The notes beneath the pieces were generated by a model. The model did not search any database. It was not told where the DNA came from and worked only from the letters and a program-made list of their open reading frames with translations. The translations under genes were made by a program, and so were the position numbers. This document shows positions 8,892 to 19,323 of a stretch of 64,000 nucleotides of DNA, in pieces. Position 1 is the first letter of the stretch. The number at the start of each line of letters is the position of its first letter. This stretch comes from Caballeronia catudaia (GTDB lineage Bacteria > Pseudomonadota > Gammaproteobacteria > Burkholderiales > Burkholderiaceae), in NCBI RefSeq assembly GCF_001544755.2, contig NZ_FCOF02000006.1, positions 186,001-250,000 of the forward strand, in the 5' to 3' direction.

Positions 8892-10262
8892 ATGACCAAG
8901 AAAGTTTATGTAAAGACCTTTGGCTGCCAGATGAACGAGTACGACTCCGACAAAATGGTCGACGTGCTCGGCGCCGCTGAAGGCCTCGTCAAGACGGACA
9001 CGCCCGAAGACGCGGACGTCATTCTGTTCAACACGTGCTCGGTGCGCGAAAAGGCCCAGGAGAAAGTGTTCTCCGATCTCGGCCGCGTGCGCGAGCTCAA
9101 GGAAGCGAACCCGAATCTGCTGATCGGCGTCGGCGGTTGCGTCGCGAGCCAGGAAGGCGCGTCGATCGTCGCGCGTGCGCCGTATGTCGATCTCGTGTTC
9201 GGTCCGCAGACGCTGCATCGTCTGCCCGCGATGATCGACCAGCGCCGCGCCACCGGCCGCGCGCAAGTCGACATCTCCTTCCCCGAAATCGAAAAGTTCG
9301 ATCATCTGCCGCCCGCGCGCGTCGACGGCCCGAGCGCGTTCGTGTCGATCATGGAAGGCTGCTCGAAATATTGCAGCTATTGCGTCGTGCCGTACACGCG
9401 CGGCGAGGAAGTCTCCCGCCCGCTCGACGACGTGCTCACCGAAATCGCCGGACTCGCCGATCAAGGCGTGCGCGAAGTCACGCTGCTCGGGCAGAACGTG
9501 AACGCTTATCGTGGCGCGCTGACTTTAGGTTCGAGCGAGATCGCGGATTTCGCGACGCTCATCGAGTACGTCGCCGACGTGCCGGGCATCGAACGCATTC
9601 GCTACACGACTTCGCATCCGAAGGAATTCACGCAGCGCCTCATCGATACCTACGCGAAGGTGCCGAAGCTCGTCTCGCACTTGCACTTGCCGGTGCAGCA
9701 CGGCTCGGACCGCATCCTCATGGCGATGAAGCGCGGCTACACCGTGCTCGAATACAAGTCGGTCATTCGCAAATTGCGCGCGATCCGTCCGGATTTGTCG
9801 CTGTCGACCGACTTCATCGTCGGCTTCCCTGGCGAGACGGAAGACGATTTCAACAGGATGATGGCGCTCGTCGACGAGATGCGCTACGACACGAGCTTCT
9901 CGTTCATCTACAGTCCGCGCCCCGGCACGCCCGCCGCGAACCTGCACGACGACACACCGCGCGAAATCAAGCTCAAGCGGCTGCAACATTTGCAGGCGAC
10001 GATCGAGGAAAACGTGCAGCGCATCAGCGAATCGATGGTCGGAAAAGTCGAACGCATTCTGGTCGAGCGCCCGGCGCGCAAGGACCCGAACGAGCTCGCC
10101 GGGCGCACGCAGAACAATCGCGTCGTCAATTTCCCCGCGCCGGTGGAATCGCACGCGCGCCTGATCGGCCAGATGATCGACGTGAAGATCGTGCATGCGT
10201 ATCCGCATTCGCTGCGCGGCGAGCTGGTGCTCGTGCCAGAGACGACCGCAGTCGCAAATTAA
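8892..10262 (+). CDS. miaB: tRNA-2-methylthio-N6-dimethylallyladenosine synthase
   Basis: 456 residues, full length. It adds the methylthio group to i6A37 in tRNAs reading UNN codons. The N-terminal UPF0004 domain has three Cys ligands ([28 protein letters not shown]). The radical-SAM core has the CxxxCxxC cluster motif in [16 protein letters not shown], and the C-terminal TRAM region includes [11 protein letters not shown]. It is the first gene of a run with phoH and ybeY, a common order in beta- and gammaproteobacteria. Confidence 0.97.
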   Translation: MTKKVYVKTFGCQMNEYDSDKMVDVLGAAEGLVKTDTPEDADVILFNTCSVREKAQEKVFSDLGRVRELKEANPNLLIGVGGCVASQEGASIVARAPYVDLVFGPQTLHRLPAMIDQRRATGRAQVDISFPEIEKFDHLPPARVDGPSAFVSIMEGCSKYCSYCVVPYTRGEEVSRPLDDVLTEIAGLADQGVREVTLLGQNVNAYRGALTLGSSEIADFATLIEYVADVPGIERIRYTTSHPKEFTQRLIDTYAKVPKLVSHLHLPVQHGSDRILMAMKRGYTVLEYKSVIRKLRAIRPDLSLSTDFIVGFPGETEDDFNRMMALVDEMRYDTSFSFIYSPRPGTPAANLHDDTPREIKLKRLQHLQATIEENVQRISESMVGKVERILVERPARKDPNELAGRTQNNRVVNFPAPVESHARLIGQMIDVKIVHAYPHSLRGELVLVPETTAVAN

Positions 10263-10274
10263 AGACAGGACACT

Positions 10275-11393
10275 TTGAAGAACGCTCCTACGCAGCATCT
10301 GGAATTCACCGCACCGCGCGAGGACAACGCGCGGCTCGCCAACCTCTGCGGCCCGCTCGATGAAAACCTGCGGCAGATCGAACAGGCGCTCGACGTGACG
10401 CTCTCGCGGCGCGGCCACAAGATTTCGATTCGCGGCCGTGGCGCGAAAGTCGCGCTCGCGGCGCTCGAAAACTTCTACAACCGCGCGCGCGATCCGATTT
10501 CCGTCGACGATATTCAGCTCGCGCTCGTCGAAGCGCGTCATGCGACGCGCCGGGCGCGGGAAGCGCGCGAAGCCAATGGCGAAGAGGGCGAAGCCGATCC
10601 GCGTTTTCGCGCCGACGATCCCGACCATCCGTTCGATGAACCGAGCGCCACGATAGACCTCGGCGACGATGAGGATCACGGTCCGAAGCTCTATACGCGC
10701 CGCGCCGATCTGCGCGGCCGCACGCCGGCACAGCGTGAATATCTGAAACAGATTCTTCAGCACGACGTGACCTTCGGCATCGGGCCGGCGGGCACGGGCA
10801 AGACGTATCTCGCGGTCGCGTGCGCGGTCGATGCACTCGAGCGCGATCAGGTCAAGCGTATCGTGCTGACGCGTCCGGCCGTCGAAGCGGGCGAGCGGCT
10901 CGGCTTTCTGCCGGGCGATCTCGCGCAGAAGGTCGATCCGTATCTGCGGCCGCTCTATGACGCGCTCTACGATCTGCTCGGCTTCGACAAGACGGCGAAG
11001 ATGTTCGAGCGCCAGATGATCGAAATCGCGCCGCTCGCGTACATGCGCGGCCGCACGCTGAACCACGCGTTCATCATTCTCGACGAAGCGCAGAACACCA
11101 CGCCCGAGCAGATGAAGATGTTCCTGACGCGTATCGGCTTCGGCTCGAAGGCGGTCGTCACCGGCGACACGACGCAGGTCGACTTGCCGCGCGGCCAGAA
11201 GAGCGGGCTGATCGAAGCGCAGCACGTATTGTCGGAAGTGCGCGGCATCGCGATCACGCACTTCACGTCGGCGGACGTGGTGCGGCATCCGCTCGTCGCG
11301 CGGATCGTCGAGGCTTACGACGCGCAGGCGCAGAAAGACGCCGCACTGGCCGAAGCGGCACGTCAGGCGCAACAGGCGCAGCAGAAATCCTGA
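10275..11393 (+). CDS. ybeZ: PhoH-family ATPase (YbeZ)
   Basis: 372 residues beginning at TTG 10275 with AGGA five bases upstream; no ATG lies nearby in frame. The P-loop is [20 protein letters not shown], Walker B is [14 protein letters not shown], and [11 protein letters not shown] is the sensor-like segment. The first 110 residues hold a KH-like domain ([16 protein letters not shown]). YbeZ is thought to work with YbeY in ribosome and RNA quality control. The two genes overlap by one base (TGATG), which suggests coupled translation. Confidence 0.95.
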   Translation: MKNAPTQHLEFTAPREDNARLANLCGPLDENLRQIEQALDVTLSRRGHKISIRGRGAKVALAALENFYNRARDPISVDDIQLALVEARHATRRAREAREANGEEGEADPRFRADDPDHPFDEPSATIDLGDDEDHGPKLYTRRADLRGRTPAQREYLKQILQHDVTFGIGPAGTGKTYLAVACAVDALERDQVKRIVLTRPAVEAGERLGFLPGDLAQKVDPYLRPLYDALYDLLGFDKTAKMFERQMIEIAPLAYMRGRTLNHAFIILDEAQNTTPEQMKMFLTRIGFGSKAVVTGDTTQVDLPRGQKSGLIEAQHVLSEVRGIAITHFTSADVVRHPLVARIVEAYDAQAQKDAALAEAARQAQQAQQKS

Positions 11394-11857
11394 TGACGCC
11401 ACGCCTCACCTTGACGATGCAGTTCCCCGCCGCGAAGGCGTTCCCGTCGCACAAGGCGATCCTGCCGCGCGCGACCGTCGCGCGCTGGATCAAGGCGGCG
11501 CTTTTCGCGGATGCCGAATTGACGGTGCGTTTCGTCGACGAGAACGAAGGCCGGATGCTCAACCGCACGTATCGGCAGAAGGATTACGCGACCAACGTGC
11601 TCACGTTCGCCTATGCGGAATCCGAAGACGATCCCGTCGCGGGCGACCTGATCCTGTGCTGCCCGGTCGTCGAGCGCGAGGCGGCGGAACAGGGCAAGCC
11701 GCTCGCGGCACATTACGCGCATCTGATCGTCCACGGCACGCTGCATGCGCAAGGCTACGACCACGAAGTCGAGAGCGAGGCGCAAGAGATGGAGTCGATC
11801 GAGACGGATATCATGCAGTCTCTGGGATTTTCCGATCCTTACGTGCCTCTGACCTGA
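11393..11857 (+). CDS. ybeY: endoribonuclease YbeY
   Basis: 154 residues. It is a zinc-dependent single-strand RNase needed for 16S rRNA 3' maturation and 70S quality control. The metal motif is [16 protein letters not shown] (H-x3-H-x5-H). [20 protein letters not shown] with TNVLTF is the conserved upstream signature. The ATG shares its A with the phoH stop. Confidence 0.96.
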   Translation: MTPRLTLTMQFPAAKAFPSHKAILPRATVARWIKAALFADAELTVRFVDENEGRMLNRTYRQKDYATNVLTFAYAESEDDPVAGDLILCCPVVEREAAEQGKPLAAHYAHLIVHGTLHAQGYDHEVESEAQEMESIETDIMQSLGFSDPYVPLT

Positions 11858-11881
11858 TCCGGTCCAAAGCCCCAACGCGCT

Positions 11882-12562
11882 GTGAACGACAAGCTGCCCG
11901 AACCCTCATCACTCACTGAAATTGCGTCCGCGCCCTGCCCGGACTATCCGCCCGCGCTCGGTGAATCCGCGTTGTGGACGGAGGCCGAACTCGCGGCATC
12001 GCGCGAAGCGGCGTTCGCCCATTGGGACGGCAAGTCGGATGTCTGGCTCTTTGGCTACGGATCGCTGATCTGGAACCCCGGACTGCCGACGGTCGAAGCC
12101 GTGCGCGGCAAGGTTCATGGCTATCATCGCGGGCTTTATTTGTGGTCGCGCGTGAATCGCGGCACGCCGGAGCAGCCGGGCCTCGTGCTCGCGCTCGATC
12201 GCGGCGGATCGTGCACCGGCATGGCGTTTCGTCTCGAGGGCGTCGGGGCGACCGAACATCTCGACGTGTTGTGGCGCCGCGAAATGGCGATGGGTTCGTA
12301 TCGACCCGCGTGGCTGCCGTGCACGCTCGCGGACGGACGGCGCGTCGAGGCGCTCGCGTTCGTGATGCGGCGGGAAGCGGCGTCTTACACGGGCAAGCTC
12401 GCCGATCCGATCGTGCGCACAGTGCTCGGATGCGCGAGCGGCCGCTACGGCACGACGCTCGATTACGTCAGCCGGACCGTCGAGGCGCTGCGTGAAAGCG
12501 GCATGCCGGATCGGGCGCTGGAGGCGTTGTTGCGGCGGTGTCAGGCGCAGAAGCCGCAGTGA
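11882..12562 (+). CDS. chaC: gamma-glutamylcyclotransferase (ChaC family)
   Basis: 226 residues from GTG 11882. The phosphate-binding-like loop VWLFGYGSLIWNP, the following GKVHGYHRGLYLWS and RGTPEQPGLVLALDRGGSC are diagnostic of ChaC, and the catalytic Glu is expected in LWRREMAMGSYRPAWL. It degrades glutathione to 5-oxoproline and Cys-Gly in the cytosol. The start lacks a good ribosome binding site and sits 24 bases after ybeY, so it may be translated from the same transcript. Confidence 0.9.
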   Translation: MNDKLPEPSSLTEIASAPCPDYPPALGESALWTEAELAASREAAFAHWDGKSDVWLFGYGSLIWNPGLPTVEAVRGKVHGYHRGLYLWSRVNRGTPEQPGLVLALDRGGSCTGMAFRLEGVGATEHLDVLWRREMAMGSYRPAWLPCTLADGRRVEALAFVMRREAASYTGKLADPIVRTVLGCASGRYGTTLDYVSRTVEALRESGMPDRALEALLRRCQAQKPQ

Positions 12563-12747
12563 TCTGTGTGATTTTTGCTCCTGCCCATCGGCCGTTCAGC
12601 CAGTGCTCGCGGATGGACATACCCGTCGCATATTTATCGGCTAGCATGGCTCATGAGATGCGCGCCGCGCCACGCAGCCCGCCGTTTCCCTTGGTGTATG
12701 CTTAACTTTCCGAAAACCCGCGCCCGGTCGCTTCCGGGCGCTCCGCT

Positions 12748-13653
12748 ATGAACGAACCCTATCCCAGTCGACGCCATACCGACAAACCGCAGGAAAAGCG
12801 CTCGCTTCTCGAACGTTTGACCGATTTCATCTCGCACGAGCCCGAATCGCGCGACGAACTCCTCGAAGTACTTCAGGACGCGCACGAGCGCAACCTGCTC
12901 GACGCCGACTCGCTCTCGATGATCGAAGGCGTCTTCCAGGTGTCCGATCTCAGCGCGCGCGACATCATGATTCCGCGCGCGCAGATGGACGCCATCAATA
13001 TCGCCGAGACGCCCGCCGAGTTCATTCCCTTCGTGCTCGAAAAAGCACACTCGCGCTATCCCGTCTACGAAGGCAACCGCGACAACATCATCGGCGTGCT
13101 GCTCGCCAAAGACCTGCTGCGCTACTACGCCGAAGAGGAATTCGACGTGCGCGGCATGCTGCGCCCCGCCGTCTTCATTCCCGAATCGAAGCGCCTGAAC
13201 GTGCTGCTGCACGACTTCCGCGTGAACCGCAATCACATCGCGATCGTCGTCGATGAATACGGCGGCGTCGCCGGCCTCATCACCATCGAGGACGTGCTGG
13301 AGCAGATCGTCGGCGACATCGAGGACGAATACGACTTCGACGAGGAAGCCGGCAATATCATCGCGACGCCCGACGGCAAGTATCGCGTGCGCGCGCTCAC
13401 GGGCATCGAACAGTTCAACGAGGAGTTCGGCGCCGATTTCTCCGACGACGAAGTGGACACCATCGGCGGGCTCGTCACGCATCGCTTCGGACGCGTGCCG
13501 CATCGCGGCGAGAAGGTCCGCATCGACGATTTCGTGTTCGAGATCCTGCGCGGCGACGCCCGACAGATTCACGTTCTCCTTGTGCGGCGCGTGCCGAATC
13601 TCGCGCAGCAACATCATCACGCGGGCGACGACGAAGACGAACTGCGCGACTGA
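12748..13653 (+). CDS. corC: HlyC/CorC-family protein with CBS pair
   Basis: 301 residues, soluble. Residues about 65-185 form a CBS pair (RDIMIPRAQMDAINI, SRYPVYEGNRDNIIGVLLAKDLL, AIVVDEYGGVAGLITIEDVLEQIVGDIEDE). Residues about 205-285 form the CorC/transporter-associated domain (DTIGGLVTHRFGRVPHRGE, then FEILRGDARQIHVLLV). It is usually placed just before lnt, as here, and is linked to magnesium and cobalt efflux and envelope physiology. Confidence 0.95.
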   Translation: MNEPYPSRRHTDKPQEKRSLLERLTDFISHEPESRDELLEVLQDAHERNLLDADSLSMIEGVFQVSDLSARDIMIPRAQMDAINIAETPAEFIPFVLEKAHSRYPVYEGNRDNIIGVLLAKDLLRYYAEEEFDVRGMLRPAVFIPESKRLNVLLHDFRVNRNHIAIVVDEYGGVAGLITIEDVLEQIVGDIEDEYDFDEEAGNIIATPDGKYRVRALTGIEQFNEEFGADFSDDEVDTIGGLVTHRFGRVPHRGEKVRIDDFVFEILRGDARQIHVLLVRRVPNLAQQHHHAGDDEDELRD

Positions 13654-13749
13654 CGCGCACGCGAACGGACGCCGGAATACATCGGTGTCCGTCATGAAGC
13701 CTTCGCCCACCTCTGCTTTACTCCGGGTTTGCCCCGGCGACCGTCATCA

Positions 13750-15417
13750 ATGGCCGATTCATCGTTTCGCATTCCCTCCCGTCAACGCGACGTGTCCGTG
13801 AACGCCACGGCGCCGCGCGCGCTGCCCTTCTGGCATTACCTCGCCGCCGCCGTGCTTGGCGCCGCGAACACGCTCTCCTTTGCGCCGACGCCGCACGGCG
13901 GCTGGATCGAGCTCGTCATCTTCGCGCTGTTCTTCGCGTGGCTCTCGCGCACCGACGGCTGGAAGAGCGCCGCCGCGACCGGCTGGGCCTTCGGCTTCGG
14001 CAACTTCGTGACCGGCGTGTGGTGGCTCTACGTGAGCATGCACGTGTACGGCGGCATGGCTGCGCCGCTCGCCGCCGCCGCGGTCGCGCTGTTCTCGCTG
14101 TATCTGGCTCTTTATCCGGCGTTGTCGAGCGTGGTCTGGTCGTGCGTCGCGGGCCGCGCGAGATTCGGCGATGAAGACGCCGCCACCGCACGCGACATCG
14201 AAGCCTCGCCGCGCTACGCACCGACATGGCATGGCGCTTTCGCGTTCGCGAGCGCCTGGGCGCTCGGCGAATGGTTGCGCGGGCTCGTGTTCACCGGCTT
14301 TCCGTGGCTCGCGAGCGGCTACGCGCAGGTCGAAGGACCGCTCAAGGGCTTCGGCGCGATCGTCGGCGTGTATGGCGTCGGCTGGGTGCTCGCGCTCGTC
14401 GCGGCGCTGATGGTGCAGGCGCTCTGGCAGTTCCGCAAAACGCGGCGGCTCGCGTTCGCGCCGGGCATCGTCGCAGTTGTCCTGATCGTCGCGGGCATGT
14501 TGCTGTCGCTCGCGCAATGGACGACGCCCGCCAACGCGCCGCTCGATGTGCGCCTCCTGCAAGGCAACGTGAAGCAGGAAATGAAGTTCGAGCAGGCAGG
14601 CGTCGATGAATCGCTCGCGCTCTACAAGCGGATCATCACCGAAAAGCCCGCCGATCTGATCGTCACGCCGGAAACGGCGCTGCCCGTGCTCTCGGTGCAG
14701 ATTCCGCAGGATTTCGCCGTGGCGATCCGCAATTTCGCGGACGAGACGAACTCGTCGATTCTCTTCGGCGCGATCGGCGTCACGATTCTCCCCGACGGCC
14801 GCGCGACCGACTTCACCAACAGCCTCTTCGGCGTCACGCCGCATGTGAACGGCGTCTATCGCTACGACAAGCATCATCTCGTGCCGTTCGGCGAATTCGT
14901 GCCGCTTGGCTTTCACTGGTTCGTGCGGATGATGGGCATTCCGCTCGGCGACCTCGCGCGCGGCCCGATCGCGCAGAAGGCGTTCATCGTGCATAACCAG
15001 CCGGTTGCCGTGAACATCTGCTACGAGGACATTTTTGGTGAGGAGATCGCGCGCACGATCCGCGAGCAGGAGACGCCCGCGGGCATTCTCGTCAACTCGA
15101 CGAATCTCGCGTGGTTCGGCAATACGATCGCGCTCGACCAGCATTTGCAGATCGCGCGCATGCGTTCGATCGAAACCGGCCGGCCGATGCTGCGCGCGAC
15201 CAATACGGGGATGACGGCGGTGATCGCGGCCAACGGCGATGTCATCTCGAAGCTGCCGACGTTCACGACCGGCGTGTTGGAAGCGCGCGTGCAGGGCACG
15301 TCGGGTGCCACGCCGTATGTGACGAGCGGGAATATGACGGTGATCGCGGTGTCGCTGATTCTGCTCGCGTTCGGGTTTGCGTTCGCGCCGAACCGGAAAC
15401 GTTCGGGCACGCGCTGA
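13750..15417 (+). CDS. lnt: apolipoprotein N-acyltransferase
   Basis: About 555 residues. It adds the third acyl chain to lipoproteins in the inner membrane. The N-terminal half has several membrane spans and the C-terminal half is a nitrilase-like periplasmic domain. The catalytic triad is visible: Glu in LIVTPETALPV, Lys in YRYDKHHLVPFGEF and Cys in AVNICYEDIFGEE. The last segment LILLAFGFAFAPN is the closing membrane helix. The ATG at 13750 is the most likely start; a GTG at 13798 (VNATAPRALPFWHYLA) is possible, and neither has a strong ribosome binding site. Confidence 0.96.
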   Translation: MADSSFRIPSRQRDVSVNATAPRALPFWHYLAAAVLGAANTLSFAPTPHGGWIELVIFALFFAWLSRTDGWKSAAATGWAFGFGNFVTGVWWLYVSMHVYGGMAAPLAAAAVALFSLYLALYPALSSVVWSCVAGRARFGDEDAATARDIEASPRYAPTWHGAFAFASAWALGEWLRGLVFTGFPWLASGYAQVEGPLKGFGAIVGVYGVGWVLALVAALMVQALWQFRKTRRLAFAPGIVAVVLIVAGMLLSLAQWTTPANAPLDVRLLQGNVKQEMKFEQAGVDESLALYKRIITEKPADLIVTPETALPVLSVQIPQDFAVAIRNFADETNSSILFGAIGVTILPDGRATDFTNSLFGVTPHVNGVYRYDKHHLVPFGEFVPLGFHWFVRMMGIPLGDLARGPIAQKAFIVHNQPVAVNICYEDIFGEEIARTIREQETPAGILVNSTNLAWFGNTIALDQHLQIARMRSIETGRPMLRATNTGMTAVIAANGDVISKLPTFTTGVLEARVQGTSGATPYVTSGNMTVIAVSLILLAFGFAFAPNRKRSGTR

Positions 15418-15432
15418 CATCGACTGAAAAGA

Positions 15433-15459
15433 AGCCGCGTCGCGCCCCGCGACGCGGCT
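15433..15459. terminator. strong stem after lnt
   Basis: Perfect 12-bp stem AGCCGCGTCGCG / CGCGACGCGGCT with loop CCC, 16 bases after the lnt stop. There is no T-run on the plus strand; on the minus strand the stem is followed by TTCTTTTC. It probably ends the miaB-lnt transcript region. Confidence 0.55.
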
Positions 15460-15602
15460 CGCGCATCACCCGCCCAAGGCCGCGCTTCTCCCAAAAAGCC
15501 GCACCCGCCCCTCCATTCGGCTAAAATTCAACGTTTTAGCACTTCGGCCGAGCCTCCGAGTCGCGTCCTCACGACGATGGCCGCGCCCCGCAAAAGGCAA
15601 TC

Positions 15603-16622
15603 ATGCTCACTTTCCAGCAAATCATCCTGACGCTGCAGTCCTACTGGAACGAGAAGGGCTGCGCGCTGCTCCAGCCGATCGACATGGAAGTCGGCGCGGG
15701 CACCTCGCACGTCCACACGTTCCTGCGCGCGATCGGCCCCGAGCCGTGGCGCGCGGCCTACGTTCAACCGTCGCGCCGCCCGAAGGACGGCCGCTACGGC
15801 GAGAACCCGAACCGCCTGCAGCACTACTATCAGTATCAGGTGGTGCTCAAGCCGGCGCCGGAAAACATCCTCGACCTGTACCTCGGCTCGCTCGAAGCGC
15901 TGGGCTTCGATCTGAAGCAGAACGACGTGCGCTTCGTCGAAGACGACTGGGAAAACCCGACGCTCGGCGCGTGGGGCCTCGGCTGGGAAGTGTGGCTGAA
16001 CGGCATGGAAGTGACGCAGTTCACGTACTTCCAGCAAGCCGGCGGCATTGATTGCAAGCCGGTGCTCGGCGAAATCACCTACGGTCTCGAACGTCTCGCG
16101 ATGTATCTGCAAAAGGTCGAGAACGTATACGACCTCATCTGGACCGAATGGGAAGAAGACGGCCCCTCCGGTCGCGTCTTGCGTCAGCTCACGTATGGCG
16201 ATGTCTATCACCAGAACGAAGTCGAGCAATCCACGTATAACTTCGAGCACGCGAACGTCGATCTGCTCTTCACGTTCTTCAAGAGTTACGAAGAAGAAGC
16301 GAAGAAGATGATCGACGCGAAGCTCGCACTGCCCGCCTACGAACTCGTGCTGAAGGCCGGCCACACGTTCAATCTGCTAGATGCGCGCGGCGCCATTTCC
16401 GTGACGGAGCGCGCGGCGTATATCGGCCGCATCCGCGCACTGTCGCGTCTCGTCGCTCAGGCTTACTACGACTCGCGCGAGGCGCTCGGCTTCCCGATGC
16501 TCGGCAATCCGGTCAGGGGCGACCGCGACCTCATCACCGACGAACAGGAAGCGCAGCGTCCCGCATGGGCGCCGCCGCTGAAGGTCGAAAGCGCGCCCAC
16601 GGGTAACAACGAACAGGTTTGA
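15603..16622 (+). CDS. glyQ: glycyl-tRNA synthetase alpha subunit
   Basis: 339 residues. It is the catalytic subunit of the heterotetrameric bacterial glycyl-tRNA synthetase. It starts [20 protein letters not shown] and has [40 protein letters not shown] and [12 protein letters not shown], all class II aminoacyl-tRNA synthetase alpha-subunit signatures. The ATG follows an AAAGG site. A TAAAAT -10-like box lies about 75 bases upstream. No T-box leader is seen. The C-terminal tail ([11 protein letters not shown]) is longer than in E. coli. Confidence 0.98.
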   Translation: MLTFQQIILTLQSYWNEKGCALLQPIDMEVGAGTSHVHTFLRAIGPEPWRAAYVQPSRRPKDGRYGENPNRLQHYYQYQVVLKPAPENILDLYLGSLEALGFDLKQNDVRFVEDDWENPTLGAWGLGWEVWLNGMEVTQFTYFQQAGGIDCKPVLGEITYGLERLAMYLQKVENVYDLIWTEWEEDGPSGRVLRQLTYGDVYHQNEVEQSTYNFEHANVDLLFTFFKSYEEEAKKMIDAKLALPAYELVLKAGHTFNLLDARGAISVTERAAYIGRIRALSRLVAQAYYDSREALGFPMLGNPVRGDRDLITDEQEAQRPAWAPPLKVESAPTGNNEQV

Positions 16623-16639
16623 CGAGGCTCGACAGAACA

Positions 16640-18739
16640 ATGACGCAATCCAACCACGCTTCGCTCCTCGTCGAGCTGCTCACCGAAGAACTGCCGCCGA
16701 AGGCGCTCGGGCGTCTCGGCACCGCTTTCGCCGATGGCATCGTGGAGCGGCTCGCCGCCCGCGATCTGATCGACGGCACGCCCGACTTCGAAAAGTACGC
16801 GACGCCGCGACGCCTCGCCGTGCTTATCAAGAACGTGCGCGATGTCGCGCCGGAAAAGCAGGTGCGCGAGAAAGTGCTGCCGGTCACGGTCGCGCTCGAT
16901 AAAGAAGGCAACCCGACACCGCCGCTCGCGAAGAAGCTCGCGGCGCTCGGCTTCCCGGACTTCCCGTTGTCCGAGCTCGAACGCGCGCAGGACGGCAAGG
17001 CCGAAGCGTTCTTCCTGCGCTACGCGGCGCCGGGCGCGACGCTCGCCGACGGCCTGCAAGCCGCGCTCGACGAAACCCTCGGCAAGCTGCCGATTCCGAA
17101 GGTCATGACCTATCAGCGTCCGGACGGCACCAGCGTGCAGTTCGTGCGTCCGGTGCAGCGCCTGGTCGCGATGCACGGGCGCGACGTCGTGCCGGTCAGC
17201 GCGCTCGGCGTCGATTCGGGCGATACGACCATCGGTCATCGATTCATGTCGCACGGCCTCGTCGCGATTGCACACGCCGACGACTACGCCGACACGCTGC
17301 GTCACAAAGGCCATGTCGTCGCCAATTTCGACGATCGCCGCGAATCGATCCGCACGCAGCTTCAGGCGTTCGCGGGTGAAGACCGCGTCGTGATGCCCGA
17401 AGCGCTGCTCGACGAAGTGAACGCGCTCGTCGAATGGCCGGTCGTCTACGAATGCCGCTTCGACGACGAATTCCTGCAAGTGCCGCAGGAGTGTCTGATC
17501 CTCACGATGCAGACGAATCAGAAGTACTTCGCGCTCACGGATCAGAACGGAAAGCTGCGCTCGCGCTTCCTGATCGTGTCGAATATCGATACGAAGACGC
17601 CCGGCGAGATCGTCGAAGGCAACGAGCGCGTCGTGCGCCCGCGCCTCGCCGATGCCAAGTTCTTCTTCACGCAAGACAAGAAGAAGCGTCTCGAAGATCG
17701 CGTGCCGCTGCTCGCGAACGTCGTCTATCACAACAAGCTCGGCTCCGCGCTGCAACGTGTCGAACGTCTGGAAGCGCTCGCGGGCGAGATCGCGCCGATG
17801 GTCGGCGTCGATGCCGCGCTGACGCGCCGCGCCGCGCGTCTCGCGAAGGCCGATTTGCTGACCGACATGGTCGGCGAGTTCCCCGAGCTGCAAGGCACAA
17901 TGGGCACGTACTACGCGCGTCACGACGGCGAGCCGGAAGAAGTCGCGCTCGCGTGCTCCGAGCACTATCAGCCGCGCTTCTCGGGCGATGAAACGCCGTC
18001 GACGGGCGTCGGCGCGGCGGTCGCGCTCGCGGACAAGCTGGAAACGATCGTCGGCATCTGGGGCATCGGTCTCGCGCCGACCGGCGAGAAAGATCCGTTC
18101 GCGTTGCGCCGCCATGCGCTGGGCGTCTTGCGTATCCTGCTCGAAAAGAAATTGCCGGTCGATCTGCGCAATCTCGTCGGCGCGGCGCAACGCCAGTTCG
18201 CCAACGTGCCGCAAGTCGCGGATTCGCAGGAAGCGGTGTATGCGTTCTTCATCGACCGCCTGCGCGGCCTGTTGCGCGAACGCGGCTTCGAAGCGAACGA
18301 TATCGAAGCCGTGCTGAGCCTGAACCCGACACGGCTCGATGACATCGTCGCGCGCCTCGACGCCGTGCGCGAGTTCGCTGCGTTGCCGGAAGCGGCGGCG
18401 CTCGCGGCGGCCAACAAGCGCATCTCGAACATCCTGAAGAAGTCGGAACAGGGCGCGCCGTCCGCGGTGAACAAGGAACTGCTCGTCGAAGCGGCGGAGA
18501 AAAATCTCCACGCGCAGATCGAAGCGGTTGCGCCGCGCGTGCAAAGCCAGCTCGCCGCGCGCAACTATACGGAAGCGCTGACGGCGCTCGCCGCGTTGCG
18601 TGAAAGCGTCGATACGTTCTTCGACGACGTCATGGTCAACGCCGAAGACCCCGCACTGCGCAACAATCGTCTCGCGTTGCTGAGCGCATTGCATCAGCAG
18701 ATGAACTGCGTCGCGGACATTTCGAAGCTCGCTGCATAA
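16640..18739 (+). CDS. glyS: glycyl-tRNA synthetase beta subunit
   Basis: 699 residues, normal length. It starts [20 protein letters not shown], the standard beginning of GlyS. HRFMSHG and [21 protein letters not shown] are conserved tRNA-binding and HD-like regions, and KRISNILKK lies in the C-terminal anticodon-binding part. It starts 17 bases after glyQ with GAGG upstream, so the two subunits are co-translated from one message. Confidence 0.98.
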   Translation: MTQSNHASLLVELLTEELPPKALGRLGTAFADGIVERLAARDLIDGTPDFEKYATPRRLAVLIKNVRDVAPEKQVREKVLPVTVALDKEGNPTPPLAKKLAALGFPDFPLSELERAQDGKAEAFFLRYAAPGATLADGLQAALDETLGKLPIPKVMTYQRPDGTSVQFVRPVQRLVAMHGRDVVPVSALGVDSGDTTIGHRFMSHGLVAIAHADDYADTLRHKGHVVANFDDRRESIRTQLQAFAGEDRVVMPEALLDEVNALVEWPVVYECRFDDEFLQVPQECLILTMQTNQKYFALTDQNGKLRSRFLIVSNIDTKTPGEIVEGNERVVRPRLADAKFFFTQDKKKRLEDRVPLLANVVYHNKLGSALQRVERLEALAGEIAPMVGVDAALTRRAARLAKADLLTDMVGEFPELQGTMGTYYARHDGEPEEVALACSEHYQPRFSGDETPSTGVGAAVALADKLETIVGIWGIGLAPTGEKDPFALRRHALGVLRILLEKKLPVDLRNLVGAAQRQFANVPQVADSQEAVYAFFIDRLRGLLRERGFEANDIEAVLSLNPTRLDDIVARLDAVREFAALPEAAALAAANKRISNILKKSEQGAPSAVNKELLVEAAEKNLHAQIEAVAPRVQSQLAARNYTEALTALAALRESVDTFFDDVMVNAEDPALRNNRLALLSALHQQMNCVADISKLAA

Positions 18740-18751
18740 GAAACGCCGCCC

Positions 18752-19309
18752 ATGGTCATGAACAGAAAACTGGTGATCCTCGATCGCGATGGCGTCATCA
18801 ACGTCGATTCCGATGCGTTCATCAAGTCGCCGGACGAATGGGTCGCCATTCCCGGCAGCCTTGAAGCAATCGCGCGTCTGAATCAGGCGGGCTATCGCGT
18901 GGCGATCGCGTCGAATCAGTCGGGCATCGGGCGCGGTCTCTTCGACATGGCCGCGCTCAACGCGATGCATCAGAAGATGAATCGCGCGGCCGCGGCCGTC
19001 GGCGGGCGTATCGACGCGGTGTTCTTCTGCCCGCACACGGCTGAAGATCAGTGCGATTGCAGAAAGCCGCGCCCCGGCATGTTGCAGCAGATCATCGACC
19101 GCTTCGAGATCGATCCGGAGGACACGCCCGTCGTCGGCGATTCGCTGCGCGATCTGCAGGCGGGCGCGGCGCTCGGTTTTCCCGTGCATCTCGTGCTCAC
19201 CGGCAAAGGCGAAAAGACGCGCGAAGAAGGTCAGTTGCCCGAAGGCACCGTCGTTCACAAAGATCTGCGCGCATTCGCGCTGCACTTTCTCATGCGCCAC
19301 CAAGACTGA
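18752..19309 (+). CDS. gmhB: D-glycero-beta-D-manno-heptose-1,7-bisphosphate 7-phosphatase
   Basis: 185 residues, HAD subfamily III. The catalytic motif is LVILDRDGVINVDS near residue 10, SNQSGIGRG holds motif II, and the zinc loop CPHTAEDQCDCRKPRPGM (Cys-His-Cys-Cys type) is complete. VVGDSLRDLQAG is motif IV. It removes the C7 phosphate in ADP-heptose synthesis for the lipopolysaccharide inner core. It lies 12 bases after glyS and 14 before plsC, so it probably shares the operon. Confidence 0.95.
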   Translation: MVMNRKLVILDRDGVINVDSDAFIKSPDEWVAIPGSLEAIARLNQAGYRVAIASNQSGIGRGLFDMAALNAMHQKMNRAAAAVGGRIDAVFFCPHTAEDQCDCRKPRPGMLQQIIDRFEIDPEDTPVVGDSLRDLQAGAALGFPVHLVLTGKGEKTREEGQLPEGTVVHKDLRAFALHFLMRHQD

Positions 19310-19323
19310 CCCTGGCTTCATCC

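Noticed and set aside
15536..15560. CIRCE-like element (TTAGCACTT) before glyQ
   Set aside because: Only one half resembles CIRCE and the complementary GAGTGCTAA arm is missing.
16466..19321. 951-codon open frame opposite glyQ, glyS and gmhB
   Set aside because: It spans three well-supported genes on the other strand, has the Arg/Asp/Val-rich shadow composition and no recognisable domain.
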